The notes under the pieces were generated by a model. It ran no database searches and was not told where the DNA came from. It saw only the letters and a program-made list of their open reading frames with translations. DNA of 64,000 nt. It comes from Letharia columbiana. Its lineage: Eukaryota > Ascomycota > Lecanoromycetes > Lecanorales > Parmeliaceae. The translations under genes were made by a program, and so were the position numbers. The stretch's first letter is position 1, and every line of letters begins with the position of its first letter. Location: positions 310,001-374,000 of the forward strand of contig NW_023501049.1 in the NCBI RefSeq assembly GCF_014066305.1, in the 5' to 3' direction. Of the stretch, positions 14,201-27,204 are shown one piece after another.

Positions 14201-16270
14201 CGCTAAAAGAAAAGTTTCGAAATTATAAAATTAATTAAAATTTAATAGCGATAAATCTCGCGTAAAGCTTAAGCTATAGCTCGCGTTAGTTATATATAAT
14301 AAAAATAATAATAGCTAGAAAAATATATTATCTAGTTTTTATTAATACTTTAATATTACTAAAGTAGAGACGATATCTATTAAAGCGATGGCGATATCTA
14401 TTAAAGTAACAACGATATCTATTAAAGTAGCGGCGATATCTAGTAAACGCTTTACTATAACGCTTTTAAATAGATTATTACCTCGCGTAATCTAAAATAA
14501 TATTAGCTTTTTCGAGAAGCTATTAATAATAAATTAAATATATATAAATTAAGCTCTTTACGCGGCCTATCTATATATTAACTTAAAGTTATTAAAAGAT
14601 AAAAAATAAATATATAATTTAACGTCTACGTTATACTTTAGATATTATTATAATAATATTAAATTACTTAAATAGAAGTCTAAGATATAAAGAAGATAGT
14701 CTTATAAGAAGAAGAGTTAATATAAAAAAGAAAGTCTTAGAGAAGAGAGAAAGCTTATATATCTATCGCGTATACTAAATATTTAGATTACTTTATATTA
14801 TCTAGCTTAATTTAAATATTAATAGATAACGCGCTTTCTCTTCAATTTTAAAGATTTAAGCTTAAGTAAATTATACTTATTAAGCGCTATTATCTAATAT
14901 AATCTTATCTACTTTTATAATATTTATAATTATTATTATAGCCCGTATAGATTAAAAGATAAGATATCTAAGAGAGCGAGTTAATAAATAATTATTCTTA
15001 TCTAACTTAATTAAAATAAAACTATTATAACTTATTAAAATTTTCGCGTATTTCATTTTTATTTTCTTTTCTTTATATAAATAATTATTCTTTTAACTTA
15101 AACTCTATAATTAAAATAGTACGCGATATATACTCTTTATTTCTAACTTCGATACTTACTAGAATTAATATACTTTTTAATAAAACGAGTATTAATTAAA
15201 ATTAAGTATAGCTTAATATTTATAGATATTTATATAAATCCTTTAATTCCTTTATATATATCTATTAATTTATCTTTTTATAGCGATTAAAGTAGAAGAT
15301 ACTAAGTCTAATAATTTATTATAATAAATATTAAATATTAATAATAATAACGATATTAAAGAGTCTTAATATAGATTAATTAAGCGGCGATTAGACTTTT
15401 AACTAAAATAAAAAACGAAGAATAAGCTTAATAAAAATAAAAATATTAAGAGATCGCGATAGCGAATAAATATATTTATATTTAAGAAGAAACTAATTAA
15501 AAAAGTAAAGAAAGTCGATATTTTAGCTATTAACTACGCTATAGCTTATAATAAGCGTAAAGCTAGATATATTAATATATCGTAATTAAAATAAAAGTAA
15601 GCTCTTAAGAAAATTAGATAAAATATAATAGATAAGCGATAAATAATTTCTAATTCTAGTTATTATTCTAGTAAACTTATATTTTAATAGTATTATATAA
15701 AAAAAATACGCGAGCGTAATTTAAAGAAAGTCTAGAGTTTTACTTATCGCGCGAATTATCGTATATATAAATAAAGATAAAAGCTCGAATTAGAAGGAAA
15801 TAAATAATATCGAAGCTAAATAAAATATAAGTATTAAAAATAATTTTATTATACGCGCTAATAATTAAGTAGACTTTATCTTTTAAACTACTCGAAAACG
15901 CGATATAGAATTTAATAATAAGCTCTATTATAGTTTAAATATAAAAGTATTAACGCGTTAACTAATAAGTATTAAGCTATTATAGAAATCTTAAAATATT
16001 AAACGCGATTACATCTAAAAGATAAAATTATAAATCTTTATTAATATATAATTAATCTAATATATAGTAATAAAAAGTTTACTATAAAAGCTACGCTATC
16101 TAAATTAAACTTTAATCTTAGTTATTACTCTTACTATTATATAAGTAATATAAAGCTATCTCTTATTTAAGTATATCTAATTCTTAATTTTAATTATTAT
16201 TATAAATATCGTTAATCCGTTCTAGAATTATTAAATTTACTTTTATATACTTTCTATATTTTATCTTTTT
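14201..16270 (+). repeat. Direct duplication, copy 1 (~2.07 kb)
   Basis: Colinear with 16743-18830 at an offset of 2,542 bp at the start and 2,560 bp at the end. Both open with CGCTAAAAGA, contain a short array of GATATCTATTAAAGT-like units (about 14370-14450 here) and close with TCTAGAATTATTAAAT. Near 15470-15570 a + strand frame is stop-poor and keeps a lysine-rich stretch (KKKLIKKVKK) that the second copy also keeps, so it probably covers an ancestral coding region. The protein family is not recognised. Confidence 0.75.
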
Positions 16271-16742
16271 TTTAATTAGATAGCGATTAAACTCTAAATT
16301 AAAATAAATACTTAGAAGAGAAAAGTTTATAAATACTTAATTACATAATTTTATTTCTCTTATACTTCTTATAATTACTCGAGTAATTAATAATATATAA
16401 CTATATCTTATAGTTATATATATAATAATCGATTAATAAATTAACTAAATTATATAAAGATAAATATACTCTTATCTTTAATCTAAACGACTTAATTAAG
16501 ATAATCGCGAGATTTAAATTCTTTTTCTATAACGTAACTCGCTTTTCATATATCGTATAAAGGTAGATATTTATTTAAATAGAGATTATTAGAGCTAATT
16601 ATAAAGCGTAGTAATAAAAGGTTTACTCTTAAACTAACGAACTAGAAAGACTTCTATTACCTTATATAATACTTTAAAAATAAATCTTTAAATATAATAG
16701 CGCTTTAATAGATTTTAATTAAATATAATCTAACGAACTAGG

Positions 16743-18830
16743 CGCTAAAAGAGGAGCTTCGAGATTATAAAATTAATTAACTTTTAATAGCGATAGATCT
16801 CGTATAAAGCTGGAGCTATAGCTCGCGTTAGTTATATATAATAAGTATAATAATAACTAGAAGAATATATTATCTAATTTCTATTAACGTCTTAATATTA
16901 TTAAAATAGAAATAATATTTATTAAAGTAGAGGTAATATCTATTAAAGTGGCGATAATAGTAATTAAAGCGATAATAATATCTAATAAAAACTTTACTTT
17001 AACGCTACGCCTAGCACTCTAGAATAATATTAATTTTTTCGAAGAGCTATTAATAATAGATTAAGCGTATATAAGTTAAGCTCTTCGCGCGGTCTATTTA
17101 TATATTAACTTAAAGTTATTAAAAGATAAAGAATAAATATATAATTTAACGACTACGTTATACTTTTAGTATAATTATAATAATATTAGATTATTTAAAT
17201 AAAAGTCTAATATATAAAGAAGATAGTTTAATAATAAGAAGAATTAATATAAAAAAGAAAGTCTTAGAAAAAAAGAAGAAGGGAAGAAAAGCTTAGATAT
17301 CTATCGCGCGTATTAAATTTTTAAATTACTTTAAATTATTTAACTTAAATTAGATATTAATAAAACGCTTTCTCTTTAATTTTAAAGATTTAAATTTAAA
17401 TAAATTACGCTTATTAAGCGCTATTATCTAATATAATCTTAGCTACTTCTATAATAATTATAATTATTATTATAATCTATATAGATTAAAAGATAAAAGA
17501 TCTAAAAGAGCGAGCTAATAAGTAATTATTTTTATTTAATTTAACTAGCGTTAAACTATTATAACTTATTAAAATTTTCGCATATTTTATTCTTACTTTC
17601 TTATTTTTAAATTTTACTACTTTTATAGAAATAATTATTCTTTAAATTAAACTCTATAATAATATACTTAAAATAGCGCGTAATATATATTTTTTTTATT
17701 TCTAATATCGGTATTTACTAGAATTAACGCACTTTTTAATAAAACGAGCTTTAATTAAAATTAAGAATAGCTTAATATTCGTAGATATTCGTATAAACCC
17801 TTTAATTCTTTTATATATATCTACTAATTTATCTTTTTATAATAATTAAAGTAGAAGAGACTAAGTCTAATAATTTATTATAATAAGTATTAAATATTAA
17901 TAATAATAATAATATTAAAGAGTCTCGATATAGATTAATTAAGCGACGATTAAACTCTTAATTAAAACGAAAAGCGGAGAATAAATTTAGTTAAAATAAA
18001 AATATTAAAAGATCGCAATAGCGAATAGATACGTTTATATCTAAGAAGAAGCTAATTAAAAAAGTAAAAAAAGCCGATATTTTAACTATTAATTATATTA
18101 TAATTATTAAAAAGTATAAAGTTAAATATATCGATATATTATTATTATAATAAAAGTAAGCTTTTAAATAGATTAGATAAGATATAATAGATAAGTAATA
18201 AGTAATTTTTAGTTCTAATTATTATTCTAATAGATTTATATTTTAATAGTATTATATAAAAAAAGTATATAAGCGTAATTATAAAGAAGTCTAAAGTTTT
18301 ATTTATCGCGTAAATTATTATATATATAGATAAAGATGAAAGCTCGAATTAAAAGAAAATAGATAATATCGAAGTTAAATAAGATATAAATATTAAGAAT
18401 AATCTTATTATACGCGCTGATAATTAAATAGATTCTATCTTTTAAGCTATTTAAGAGTATAATATAGAATTTAACGATAAGCGTTATCGTAGTTTAGATA
18501 TAATAATATTAATATACTAATTAATAAGTATCGAGTTATTATAGAAATCTTAAAATATTAAATACAATTACGTTTAAAAGATAAAATTATAAATCTTTAC
18601 TTATATATAATTAATCTAACGTATAATAATAAAAAGCTTACTACGAAAGCTACGCTATCTAAATCAATATTTTAACCTTAGTTACTATTATCGCTATTAT
18701 ACGAGTAATATAAAATTACCTCTTATTTAAATATATCTAATTCTTAATTCTAATTATTATTATAGACATTATTAATTCGTTCTAGAATTATTAAATATAC
18801 TTTTATATACTTTCTACATCTAACCTTTTT
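16743..18830 (+). repeat. Direct duplication, copy 2 (~2.07 kb)
   Basis: Partner of 14201-16270. It starts CGCTAAAAGAGGAGC and ends near TCTAGAATTATTAAATATAC. Both copies carry RIP, at different sites. The lysine-rich + strand frame recurs near 18030-18130. The two copies could be a tandem duplication inside one element or two insertions of a third element. Confidence 0.75.
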
Positions 18831-19214
18831 TTTATATATCGCGAGAAGACAGTTTAAAGAAATATAGCTTATTACATTAAGCTATAATACTTTTAAAAGA
18901 ATATTAAGAAATATATTAACTTTTCTAAATCGATAATTTAATAAAAAGACTATAACTATAATACGCATAATTTTATATTAAATAGCGATATCGAAAATAC
19001 GTAATAGGCGTATAAAATTATTGTCGATAACTTTAATTATAAAGTGTCGACGGATTTCATATAGCTAATACTAAGGGAAGATAAGCTTTTCTTATTATCA
19101 GCAGATATAGCTCGCTTTCTTTTATATATATAGAGTAATAAAATATAATCGCATTTAATTCTATATCTTATTAATTTAGCGTAGTCGTTAATTAAAATAA
19201 TAATTAGAATAGCT

Positions 19215-19435
19215 ACTTCTAAATATAGAAATTCCAATTAGAATATTTTATACATATATTATATTATAATATAATCCCACAGATATATCATACCGTAGTA
19301 TATATCGCCAAGATTTCATACTATATTAGATATAGGATTCTATAAATCTCAATAACCTATATTATATTAGAGTATGGTATGGCAGGTTAATATCCCATAT
19401 CATATCATATCTTTTCGACTAGTAAGTATATTATA
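19215..19435 (-). repeat. Right terminal inverted repeat of the 11.9 kb unit
   Basis: Reverse-complement partner of 7573-7800. The outer end reads CTTTTCGACTAGTAA. A 66-codon ATG-started frame overlapping its inner edge (19037-19237, minus) is low-complexity and not regarded as a gene. Confidence 0.65.
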
Positions 19436-22400
19436 TTATATAAGTAATATTATAAATATATAGACTATTATAATTAATCTTAATATTTATATTTAATCTT
19501 ATAAAGTTAAACTAGTATTTTATTTATATATAAAGAGATCGTAGAGTTAGATTTTAATATTTAAAATATTATACGATCTATTTTTAGCTCTCTATAGTCT
19601 TATACTATCGAATCTTTTAAGATTTATAAACTCTTTTATAATAATAATAAGAAAGATATATAATATAGAAAGATATATCTTTAGTATTATCTAATTTCTT
19701 AAGTAATAAATTATATATAATTATAAGTAATCTAATATAATTATTATAATCTTTTCTATTTAGAAAAGCGTAGAGTCGAGTAAATATTTTAAAGTAAAAT
19801 ATTTAATATATACTCGAGATATAAGTATCTTATCTTTTAATTCTTAATATTTCGAATTAGATTTTATTATTATTCTACTCTATAAAGATTAAATCGTATA
19901 AATAGTAGCTTATAAAGGCTAGTACTTTAATTTCAAAAAGCGAATATTATAATTTATATTAATCTATATTAGCGTTCGAAAATTATCTTAAAGATTAATC
20001 TAAGTAAATACTATTATAATTAGCGATATTACTTTTAAATAGATATTAAACTTATATCTACTATAAGTATCGCATTAATATTCTTTTTAATTTATAAGAT
20101 TATCTTATTATCGATATATCGCTTATAGTTATTATAAATTTCACGTATAAGAATCTTACGCGAATTAGATAAGTTACTATAATAAGAAAGATATTTATAC
20201 TCCCCTTCGAATTTAATCTTCTATATATTTCGCTTAACGAAGTAAAAGATAAAGATTTATAATAATTAATAAAATATAAATATAATATTAATTATTTTTT
20301 AATAAAGATTTACTTAGCTTAGTATATCGATAATAAACGCTTTATTAATTAAATCTTTTATAATAAATTTATTATCTAAAATTATTAGTATTTCTCTTTC
20401 TATAAATAATTTTATAGATCTTATTTCTTAAGCTACTATATTAAATAAATTCTATATATTATAACTTCGTATCTCTTATATTTATTAATAAGCTCTTTTA
20501 GATAAGAGAGTATTACGGCAATTTTAAATCCAATCGCTATTAAAAGTATAATTTTATACTCTTTTATCGAAGTAGATACTTTATATAATTCGCTATAAAA
20601 TATATAATACTTTTTTTTATCTAAAGATCTACTAGCGTAACGAAGTAATCTATATATAAATTCATCTCGAGACTTAATAAGCAATTAAACTATTATTAAC
20701 TTAGGCTTCTATAACTTATTTATCATTTAAGATATTATTATAAATAAATAACTCTCTAGAAATATATGATAATTAACTTCTAGAAGCTAAACGTTAATAT
20801 ATTACTTAGCTTAAATATTCTATAATCTTTAAATTTATATCTTAATTCTAATAGCGTTATAAATAATAGTAATATTAGTTTAAGAGAAGTCTCGATAAAA
20901 TATAAAGTTTTAATAAATAATTTATAGAAGTTTAAAAAGAGTCGTTATAATAAAGATCTTAGATAAGATATATATATATAAGCTAGAAAACATTAACTTA
21001 TTAATAATATATCGCTATATTATATAAGTATAGAGCGTCGCGTAAGCTTAATAAACTCGTAGAAATAGCTTATAGAATAATCGACGAATATATTAGATAA
21101 AGAAGAAGAATAATAAATCTAAAGATAAGATACTCTTATTATTCTTAATATCGCTTAATAATAAATAAGTAAATTAAATTTATAATAAGTATATATAAAT
21201 AAGAAGATTATATAAGTATATTTTATTAATTTTCGAGTACGCTAAATATTATATAAGTAATACTTAGCGAAACTAATATAAAAGTAATAGATTTATAAAT
21301 AATTTATAGATTATATAAAGAGACTCTTATAAATTTAATTAAAAAGTTAAAGTGCGGCTCGAAGAATAAAGATATTAAATTAATTAATAAAAGAATATCG
21401 ATACGATTATCTATCTTCGTTATCGACTATATTCGATAAATATTATAAAAGATATTAATAAGAATATAAATATTATAGAGAATAAAATCTCTATAAGATT
21501 ATAGCTTAAGTAGACGATAGCGTTATAGAAAGAAAGAATATATAAGATATTATAAAATCTAAATAGCGTATATCTAAAATTATATTTATAGATAAATATA
21601 GAAGTTAACTATAATTAAGATAGTAAAAAAACTCTCGATAATAACTATATAAACTTTAATTATATTTATAATTACGATAGATTTCAAATACTAGTAAATA
21701 AAAATAGAAGAAGAGAAAATAGAATTTTATTTATAGAGAATAATATTTAGCGAGAGTATTATTAGAATTAATATATTAAAATTCTATAACGTCTTATTAG
21801 CGTTTTATATATCTAAACTTATTATAAAATAGTTTAGAGTTATAAAAAATAAGTAAATATAGATCTCGAAAAACTATAGTAGCTTTTAAGTACGCGAAAA
21901 TGATATTATAGCTAGATTAAAGAGAAAATATTATATTTAATAAATAACGTCGTAGTTTATTTAAGAAAGCTAACGAGCTATCGATAAAGATAAGTATAAA
22001 GCTATATATCGTTATATATAGAGGAGAGCGATACTTTATCTATAACTCTATAGATTAATAAGAATAGTCGTTTAACGAGAATAACGTAATTTAATCTTTA
22101 TTATAAAGAACGTATTTAAACGCTAAATATCGGTTTTTAGAAAATAAACTATTCGCTTATAGAACGCTAAGATTCGTTAAGCTTTTATATCGCTCGTTTA
22201 TCGAGACGCAATATATAATAACAATTAGAGTTTTAGAAATTCTATTATGAAGTCTTAGAGTAAGAAAGTAGTTTCGTATATTAAAAGTCGATCTCTAAAG
22301 TCGTCGAAAAAGCTTATATCTCTTTACCTTTTAGTTTATTAATAGATAAGTATTTTAATCTAGATCTCGAAATAACTTTACTTTTTTATATTATAAAGAG

Positions 22401-25183
22401 TAATAATATAGATCTTAACGCTATAGAAGAAAAGAAGTATCTTAAGAAGAGAATTAAAGAAGTAAAGAAGCTCGAGCGCTTAGGCTAGTTCGTTAATATT
22501 AAAAGTAATTTTTAATCTTTCGAATAGTATAATTTCGACTCTATTATTATAGCTTTAAAAAAGTTTTCTAATTTATAAGACTATACGTATAATAAATAAG
22601 AAAAGAATTACTTTAATATATCGTCGGCTTCGATATTAGAGCGGTCGAAGTTTATTATTTCTAAGATTTTAGACTTTAATAAGCTTCTAGAACGATATAT
22701 ATAAATAATAAAGATTCTCTTTTAATCTTAAAATATAGCTATATTATAAGTATTAAAATTATATTAATTTTATAAATTAGATATCGAACTATTTTTTACT
22801 TAAAGACGATATTATTAAAAAGACTTCTTATCGTAACTAACTTAATATTTAGTAATTATATTAAATTCTATTACTCTCTTCTATTTAAATTTATTAAAAA
22901 TAATTATTTCACGCTAATATTAATAGATCGTCGTATCTAGCTATTAAAGTTAATTCGCTATTTAATCTTAAATCTTTATATATCTTAGATAAACTTTTTA
23001 AAAATTATAAAGATCTCGATATATAGAGTATTAAGGGTTAGTCTTTCTATTAAAATTAAAAGAAGAAAGATATAACTAATAAACCTTAACGCGTATTAAA
23101 GATAAATCTATGAATTCGCTTTAAAAAATCTCGTAGCTGATAGATTCGATAATATCTATATTTATATTTTATCTTTAATTATAAAATTATAAACTCTTAT
23201 CTTCTAGATATATTCTATTATATTAAAATCGAGAATATTATATAGTAGCTTCGAGATATCGCTATTTAATATAATATAGACTAATATATTCTATATTAAT
23301 TAAGTTAGAACTATAAGAAATTAAGTTAATAGAATATCGATTTTAACTAGAAGTATAATATTATAATTAAATATCGTTATAAAGATAATATCGCTTATTA
23401 AGAGCTAAAGAGAGCTTTTAAGTAAGTATAAGCTAATCTTAATAGAGTTATTTAAGACTATTAAAATATATAAACTCGTCTTAAGTTATAAAGAGTATTT
23501 ATTTAATAGATCGACGCTTAATTAGATTATATTCTCTTTATAACGAGAATACTTAATTAATTACTATACTTCTTAATTATTAATAAGTTTAATCTCTCTA
23601 AAAATTAGAAGCGATAGTAGAAGAAGCTAAATTATATAGATATTAAGATCGAGAGAGATTTACTTCATATCGAGTAAGATAAATTAAAGATCGCTTTAAA
23701 AAAGAAATAAGAGAGATATATTTTATAGGACTTTAAATCGATATAAATAAAGAGGGGTAGAACTTATTAATGGAAGTGTTATTTCGATTTTTATATATCT
23801 ATTTAAACTAGTTTATCTCGCTATAGAAAATTAAATTCTAATTCTATCTATATTATATTATAAAGACTATTTAAATACGCTAGCACTATATTATAAAGTC
23901 TATCTAAATATATTAGCTATCGCTCTATAATACTACTTCTTAATTTTAATTTTATTATTATTAAGATTAAATAAATAGCGTTACTCTTATTATAATTAGA
24001 ATAATTATAAGTATAATAAAGCGAGAAGCGCGTTATTTTTCGTATAACTCTAAGCTTAAAAAACTTTAATCTCTCGATATTTCGTTTATTTCGACTATAG
24101 TAATTAATAGCTTTAAAAAGCTATAGATAAGCGAAGTAGCGCTAATATAGAATATATATTAATAAATAGTTAAAGAATAATTATCAAATCGCTAAGTGAA
24201 ATTAACTCTATTTCTTTTTATTTACTCTTAACTAGATATAGCTTAAATATAATAGTAAAAATCGATTTTTATTAATTAAAGACTCGTAGAATATTACTTT
24301 TCGAGTAAGATCTCTATACTCTAATATACTACGCTTATTATATCTTAATATTAAATATTTATATTCGCTTTAATAAAAAGAATAGATATAGTCGTTTAAG
24401 TAAATACGACTTCTAGTATATAATTTACTTCTAGAGATAGCGCGTAAACTTAAGTATATTTATAATGTAATATATATATATATATATATACGTATATATA
24501 ACGCGTAATATAGAGTTATAAAGTTAATGCGATTAATCTAATCTCTACGAGTTATATATTATAGTTATAGAGAAGATATAGTAATAAGATTTCTTCTAAA
24601 TAGTTTAATACGATAAGATATAGATTTAACTATTATTAATACTAGCTAAAAATAGCGATATAAGTATAAAGAAGCTTTAAGACTAAGAAGATGCGTCGAA
24701 GCTTCGATATTAATACGATTCTTTAATATTATATCTATTAAATTTAAAAATAGCCTCTTAAAAGAAAGAAAGAATTATTAGATAAAGTCGAAAATAATAT
24801 ATAAATAGAAATACGATAAAGATTTATATCTAAACTATATTAAGTTAATATAATTATATATTAATCTTATATTATAAGATAGCTTTAATATATTTTCAAT
24901 TTAATATCGACGCTAAAAAATTAACTCTATTATCTATATTCTTTAATAATCGTAAAAATATTATAGCCTCTATTCTAATATCTTTTATAGAGAAAATATC
25001 TAAGCGTATACTCGAGTAATAGAAGATAGATATACGATATAAAAAAACCGAGTTAATAAAGAATAAGATCGCTAAAAAGTAAATATTTAAGACGCTTTAA
25101 ATAGAAGTATAGTATAACTCTAAGAAATAGAATAAAGTCGAGATTATAAATAATAAAATTATTAATATTAATAAAGAAGAATA
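19436..25183. other. RIP-degraded DNA with relics of coding frames
   Basis: About 5.7 kb of AT-rich mutated sequence. Stop-poor stretches on the + strand near 22345-22490 (frame 1, about 48 codons without a stop) and 24183-24420 (frame 0, about four stops in 80 codons) suggest degraded protein-coding DNA. The latter frame leads into the MITE at 25184 and resumes beyond it. No family is recognised. A run of alternating TA lies at about 24471-24490. The 82-codon minus frame at 20436-20684 is not convincing. Confidence 0.45.
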
Positions 25184-25820
25184 TATCTGCAAATCTGAAA
25201 AATTAATTTTTATACGATTTCCGTCGGGTTCGTATAATTAGCACGATTTAGTACGATTTAGTCTATTAAGTAGACTTTATTTATATTTAATTCTTTTTAT
25301 TAATTTAATAACTATTTTAACTCTTTCCGCCAGTTCTATTAGTTTAATAACTTTAAAAATTTTTAATAACTTTAAAATTTTTACGTAATATACTTTAATA
25401 TACTCTAAGTACTATTTTATATATATATAATATTAATATATATTATTATTAATATACGTATTATTATACGCTATATTAGAGTATTACTTACGCGATTAAT
25501 TTTATTAAATTATTTAATTTCGTAGTTAAATTTAAGTTAACGTTAATACTCGTTATCGTAGAATCTTATCGTCGTAACATCGATTATTAGAACTTTTCTT
25601 TTTTTATACGTATTACTACTAAACTAATAGAATTAATAAAAAAGATTAAGATAATTATTAAACCGGCGGAATTTAGATAAATTCTAATTAGATTTACTAA
25701 ATCGATAGAATTTAGATAGATTCTAATTAGATTTGCTAATTCGATGAATTTTATAATTTCCGCGATAAACGCGCGATTAGCAATTTCAAATTTTATAGAA
25801 ACTTTTCAGATTTGCAGATG
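25184..25820. mobile_element. MITE, 637 bp, TA target duplication
   Basis: The left end is TATCTGCAAATCTGAAAA and the right end, reverse complemented, is CATCTGCAAATCTGAAAA. The single end mismatch is a C-to-T change. TA flanks both sides (25182-25183 and 25821-25822), as expected for Tc1/mariner-type elements. No coding capacity is seen. Near the right end a ~42 bp stretch is present twice. Related sequences lie at 57375 onward (inverted, end intact) and at about 45690-46160 (diverged). The insertion plus one TA adds 639 bases, a multiple of three, so the surrounding + strand frame 0 continues across it. Confidence 0.88.
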
Positions 25821-25822
25821 TA

Positions 25823-25998
25823 AGTTATAGAGGCGGAAGAGAAGAGGCTTAATAAAATAATATTAATAGAGATAGAGGATAACTTATTATAGTCTTAGTT
25901 GAAAAGAGAAAATATCTCTTCTATCGCTTAAGTTCTAGTATTAATTAATTAGATAAAAGAAGATTTTAATTATAATAATCTTAGTTAGAGAGATAGCG

Positions 25999-26051
<53 letters not shown>

Positions 26052-27204
26052 AATAGTAATAGTAATAATAATAATATATATAATAAAAGTAATAATAAGT
26101 ATAAAATAAATAATAGTAATATAAGTAATAAAGAAGATAATAAAATATCTATAATAATTATTATAGATTATAAAAAGCTAATAGAAAGTTTAACTATAGC
26201 TTATAAAGTAATAGTATAAAAATTCGCTACTCGAGTTTAAGAGAAAGAGATTATTAATAGATATAGGCTAATTAACTACTTTAAGTATAGAATTAAAATT
26301 ATCTCTAAGTTCTTTAATAAAAGTCTTTTTAATATTAACGCGTTAAAATATAGAATTAATGAATTAAAAGTTAAGAATAATATAGACTAGATCTATAATT
26401 ATTAGAATATTATTAATATTATTATAATCGCTATTAGAGTTAAAGATAAAGAAGATTTATTATAAATAATTAATTCGATATATTATACTAAAAACTAGAG
26501 ATATACTAAGATTAAGATTTTATTATAATAATATAATATAAAAGACGATAATTTAAATCTATAATTTTAAAAGATATAAGAAATAATATAACGTATTTAT
26601 TTAATAAGAAAGAAAGGGATTATAAATAAAATAATCTTTATATAAATAAGTAAGTGCGAGTAAGAATATAATATATAGTTTTTAAGCGACTCGAAGGGAA
26701 GAGATAAGACTATATTATCAACTTCTTATATAAAAATTAAAGAGGCCTCGAAGGTCGAAGAGAGATTATTCTCTAAAACTTTGATATTAATAAACGTATT
26801 AAAGAGTAAAGAGAAGAGTGCTTAGTTAGTAAAGACTAATTCGATATTAATAACTTCTCTAAGTTTAGTAGAAGCTGAGATTAGCGCTATAAATAATATA
26901 TAAACTATTTATACGTCGCTATTAGATAAGAAAAAATAATTAATAAATTATTATAAGCTATTTAATATTAATTTAATAAGAGATATAGACGATAATAATA
27001 GAGAAAAAATAGTAAACGCTTAAATAAAGATTAAAGTAAAAGTGGCGATTAATACTTAAATAGGCTAGCGTTAAATATTTAAACTTTAGTAGACTAAAGC
27101 CCTTTTTAATATCTTAAGTAGGGATTTTATAGTAACGTTTTAATATTTAAAGTCGAAAATTCTATATTCTATACGCTATTTAAGACTTATCTTTTTTTAT
27201 TTTT
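25823..27204 (+). pseudogene. RIP-killed coding relic, unknown protein (C-terminal part)
   Basis: Frame 0 on the + strand has far fewer stops than expected for DNA this AT-rich. Stop-free runs include about 25989-26216 (76 codons), about 26241-26387 and a ~46-codon run around 26680-26810, the breaks being TAA or TAG. It opens with a charged, probably coiled-coil stretch (EAEEKRLNKI), then a GAT/AAT triplet run (about 25992-26080) that was probably a poly-Asp/Asn/Ser tract before mutation. No start codon survives. The frame runs into copy B at about 27205 and extends upstream of the MITE to at least 24963. A transposon protein is likely from context, but no family is recognised. Confidence 0.45.
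25998..26080 (+). repeat. AAT triplet microsatellite
   Basis: A near-continuous run of AAT with occasional AAA and AGT. It lies in frame in the degraded coding relic, so it may have been a GAC/GAT or AGC/AAC codon run altered by RIP. Confidence 0.8.

Larger units (their letters stand above)
7573..19435. mobile_element. 11.9 kb unit bounded by terminal inverted repeats (putative DNA transposon)
   Basis: The left end begins TTACTAGCCGAAAAGG and the right end, read as reverse complement, begins TTACTAGTCGAAAAGATAT. Similarity continues inward for roughly 220 bases, including a shared ATCTTGGCG core and a GGTATGATATATCT-like block. Differences are mostly transitions, as RIP predicts. If the TIR starts at CTAG, the flanking dinucleotide is TA on both sides; if at TTACTAG, no clear duplication is seen. 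The interior is RIP-degraded and contains a 3 x 92 bp array and a ~2.07 kb direct duplication whose two copies keep similar + strand frames. No transposase motif could be read, so the superfamily is open. A smaller element swollen by nested insertions is an alternative. Confidence 0.6.

Noticed and set aside
19037..20684. Minus-strand frames at 19037-19237 and 20436-20684
   Set aside because: Low-complexity AT-rich translations with no motif; one overlaps a terminal inverted repeat.
21960..23840. Single >600-codon gene read through by treating every stop as a mutated Gln codon
   Set aside because: In saturated RIP DNA every TAA/TAG can be explained this way in any frame. Only local stop density discriminates, and it favours this frame only in short stretches.
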